DNA of 64,000 bases from Microbacterium sp. LWO14-1.2 (GTDB taxonomy: Bacteria; Actinomycetota; Actinomycetes; Actinomycetales; Microbacteriaceae), in NCBI RefSeq assembly GCF_038397715.1, contig NZ_CP151633.1, positions 2,728,001 through 2,792,000 of the forward strand, written 5' to 3'. Below are positions 63,382 to 64,000 of this stretch, piece by piece. The translations under genes and the position numbers were made by a program. Below the pieces are notes generated by a model. That model saw only the letters and a program-made list of their open reading frames with translations, had not been told where the DNA came from and searched no databases. Every line of letters begins with the position of its first letter. Position 1 is the stretch's first letter.

Positions 63382-63780
63382 ATGAGCGGACTGATCCCGT
63401 ACCTGCTGTTTCCCGGTAACGCCGCGGAGGCGCTCGACCTGTATCGATCCGTCTTCGGCGGCGAACTGCAGACCATGAGCTACGCGGATGCCGGACGGCA
63501 CGACGGTCCCGGCGATGCGATCGCCCACGGCCAGCTCTCGGGTCCCGTGGCGCTCGCAGGAGCCGATGCCGGCGCCGACGACGACGCCGTGCAGATGAGC
63601 GGCATGTTCCTGTCGTTGCTCGGCACCGCCGACGCCACGACGCTCACCAGCTGGTTCGATCAGCTCTCGGCGGGCGGCCGCGTGATCGACGCGCTGCAGA
63701 AGAGACCGTGGGGCGACTACGACGGCACACTCGTCGACCGTTACGGCATCCGCTGGCTGATCGGCTTCCACGAGGAGTGA
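63382..63780 (+). CDS. VOC family protein, PhnB/glyoxalase-like
   Basis: This 132-residue protein has LIPYLLFPGNAAEALDLYRSVFGGEL near residues 4-29 and ends GIRWLIGFHEE, typical of PhnB-like VOC proteins with a beta-alpha-beta-beta-beta pair. In many such proteins metal ligands and function are unknown; no clear glyoxalase I motif is present. The C-terminal WGDYDGTLVDRYGIRW matches the second repeat. Confidence 0.85.
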   Translation: MSGLIPYLLFPGNAAEALDLYRSVFGGELQTMSYADAGRHDGPGDAIAHGQLSGPVALAGADAGADDDAVQMSGMFLSLLGTADATTLTSWFDQLSAGGRVIDALQKRPWGDYDGTLVDRYGIRWLIGFHEE

Positions 63781-63790
63781 GCGCGGCGGC

Positions 63791-63829
63791 GCGTGTCGTC
63801 TCGTCGCTGCGCTCCTCGCTCATCGACCC
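63791..63829 (-). repeat. REP-like element near the right edge
   Basis: The minus strand reads GGGTCGATGAGCGAGGAGC then GCAGCGACGAGACGACACGC, matching the last copy at 14299-14337. It sits between convergent genes. Confidence 0.7.
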
Positions 63830-63850
63830 GAGGAGCGAGACGGATCGCGC

Positions 63851-64000
63851 TCAGGAGGCGAAAAGCCGCTGCAGGCGCTGAACGCCCTCGAGAAGCTGAT
63901 CGTCGCCCAGCGCGTACGACATGCGGATGTAGCCGGAGGGGCCGAACGCCTCGCCGGGAACCACGGCGACCTCGGCCTGCTCGAGGATGAGGTCCGCGAG
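63851..64000 (-). CDS. class I/II aminotransferase, C-terminal 49 residues only (cut by window)
   Basis: The minus strand encodes the terminal part of a PLP aminotransferase, with [19 protein letters not shown] (near the start of the visible part) and a final helix ending LFAS. The GxxFGxxGxxxxRxSxA pattern is the C-terminal arginine region that binds the substrate carboxylate in aspartate/aromatic aminotransferases. It runs off the right edge. Confidence 0.8.
   Translation of the reverse strand, partial: LADLILEQAEVAVVPGEAFGPSGYIRMSYALGDDQLLEGVQRLQRLFAS

Overview
The window is high-GC DNA with dense, short-spaced genes, many GTG starts, an actinobacterial ribosomal gene order and menaquinone genes. 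These point to a Gram-positive actinobacterium. Codon style and gene order fit the Microbacteriaceae, most likely Microbacterium or a close relative; the genus is an inference from memory, not a database result.

Layout. Bases 1-2000 hold the end of a surface-sugar locus: a NeuB-type synthase cut by the window edge and a GT-B-like glycosyltransferase. Bases 2000-11600 are accessory and housekeeping genes: an 8-TM protein, a degenerate tRNA-Met-like sequence, a divergent TetR/MFS pair, an SDR, ArfB, a rhomboid-DUF2156 (MprF-like) protein, a sugar-dehydrogenase-like lipoprotein, a MalY-type lyase and a PLDc_N protein. Bases 11570-19500 carry menaquinone and electron-transfer genes: menD, menF, menG/ubiE, a polyprenyl diphosphate synthase and a ferredoxin/NADP reductase. 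A PPK2 gene and a DUF402 gene are interspersed. Bases 19560-25880 hold lipoprotein, hydrolase, GntR, YajQ and several small membrane or unknown genes.

The translation core starts at 25900. The str operon (rpsL-rpsG-fusA-tuf) is followed by a 9-kb gene for a giant DUF11-repeat, sortase-anchored surface protein. Next come a small antitoxin-like gene and a structured, apparently non-coding transcription unit. Then follow the S10 operon (rpsJ to rpsQ), the spc operon (rplN to rplO, secY, adk, map), a DsbA-like gene, and infA-rpmJ-rpsM-rpsK-rpoA-rplQ. The usual rpsN between rplE and rpsH is absent; a REP-like hairpin and a promoter occupy that position. The rpsD gene of the alpha operon is also not present between rpsK and rpoA.

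Bases 57845-64000 hold an acyl-CoA ligase, a TauE/SafE permease, a HadA/HadB-like MaoC pair joined to murB, a fibronectin-III protein, a VOC protein and the C-terminal end of an aminotransferase at the right edge.

The most recurrent regulatory theme is leaderless transcription. At fourteen genes a TAnnnT -10 box begins exactly 12 bp before the start codon. The most interesting candidates for new biology are the structured RNA unit at 40367-40669, the aberrant tRNA-like sequence at 3078-3153, the two nested palindromes between convergent genes, and the giant surface protein.
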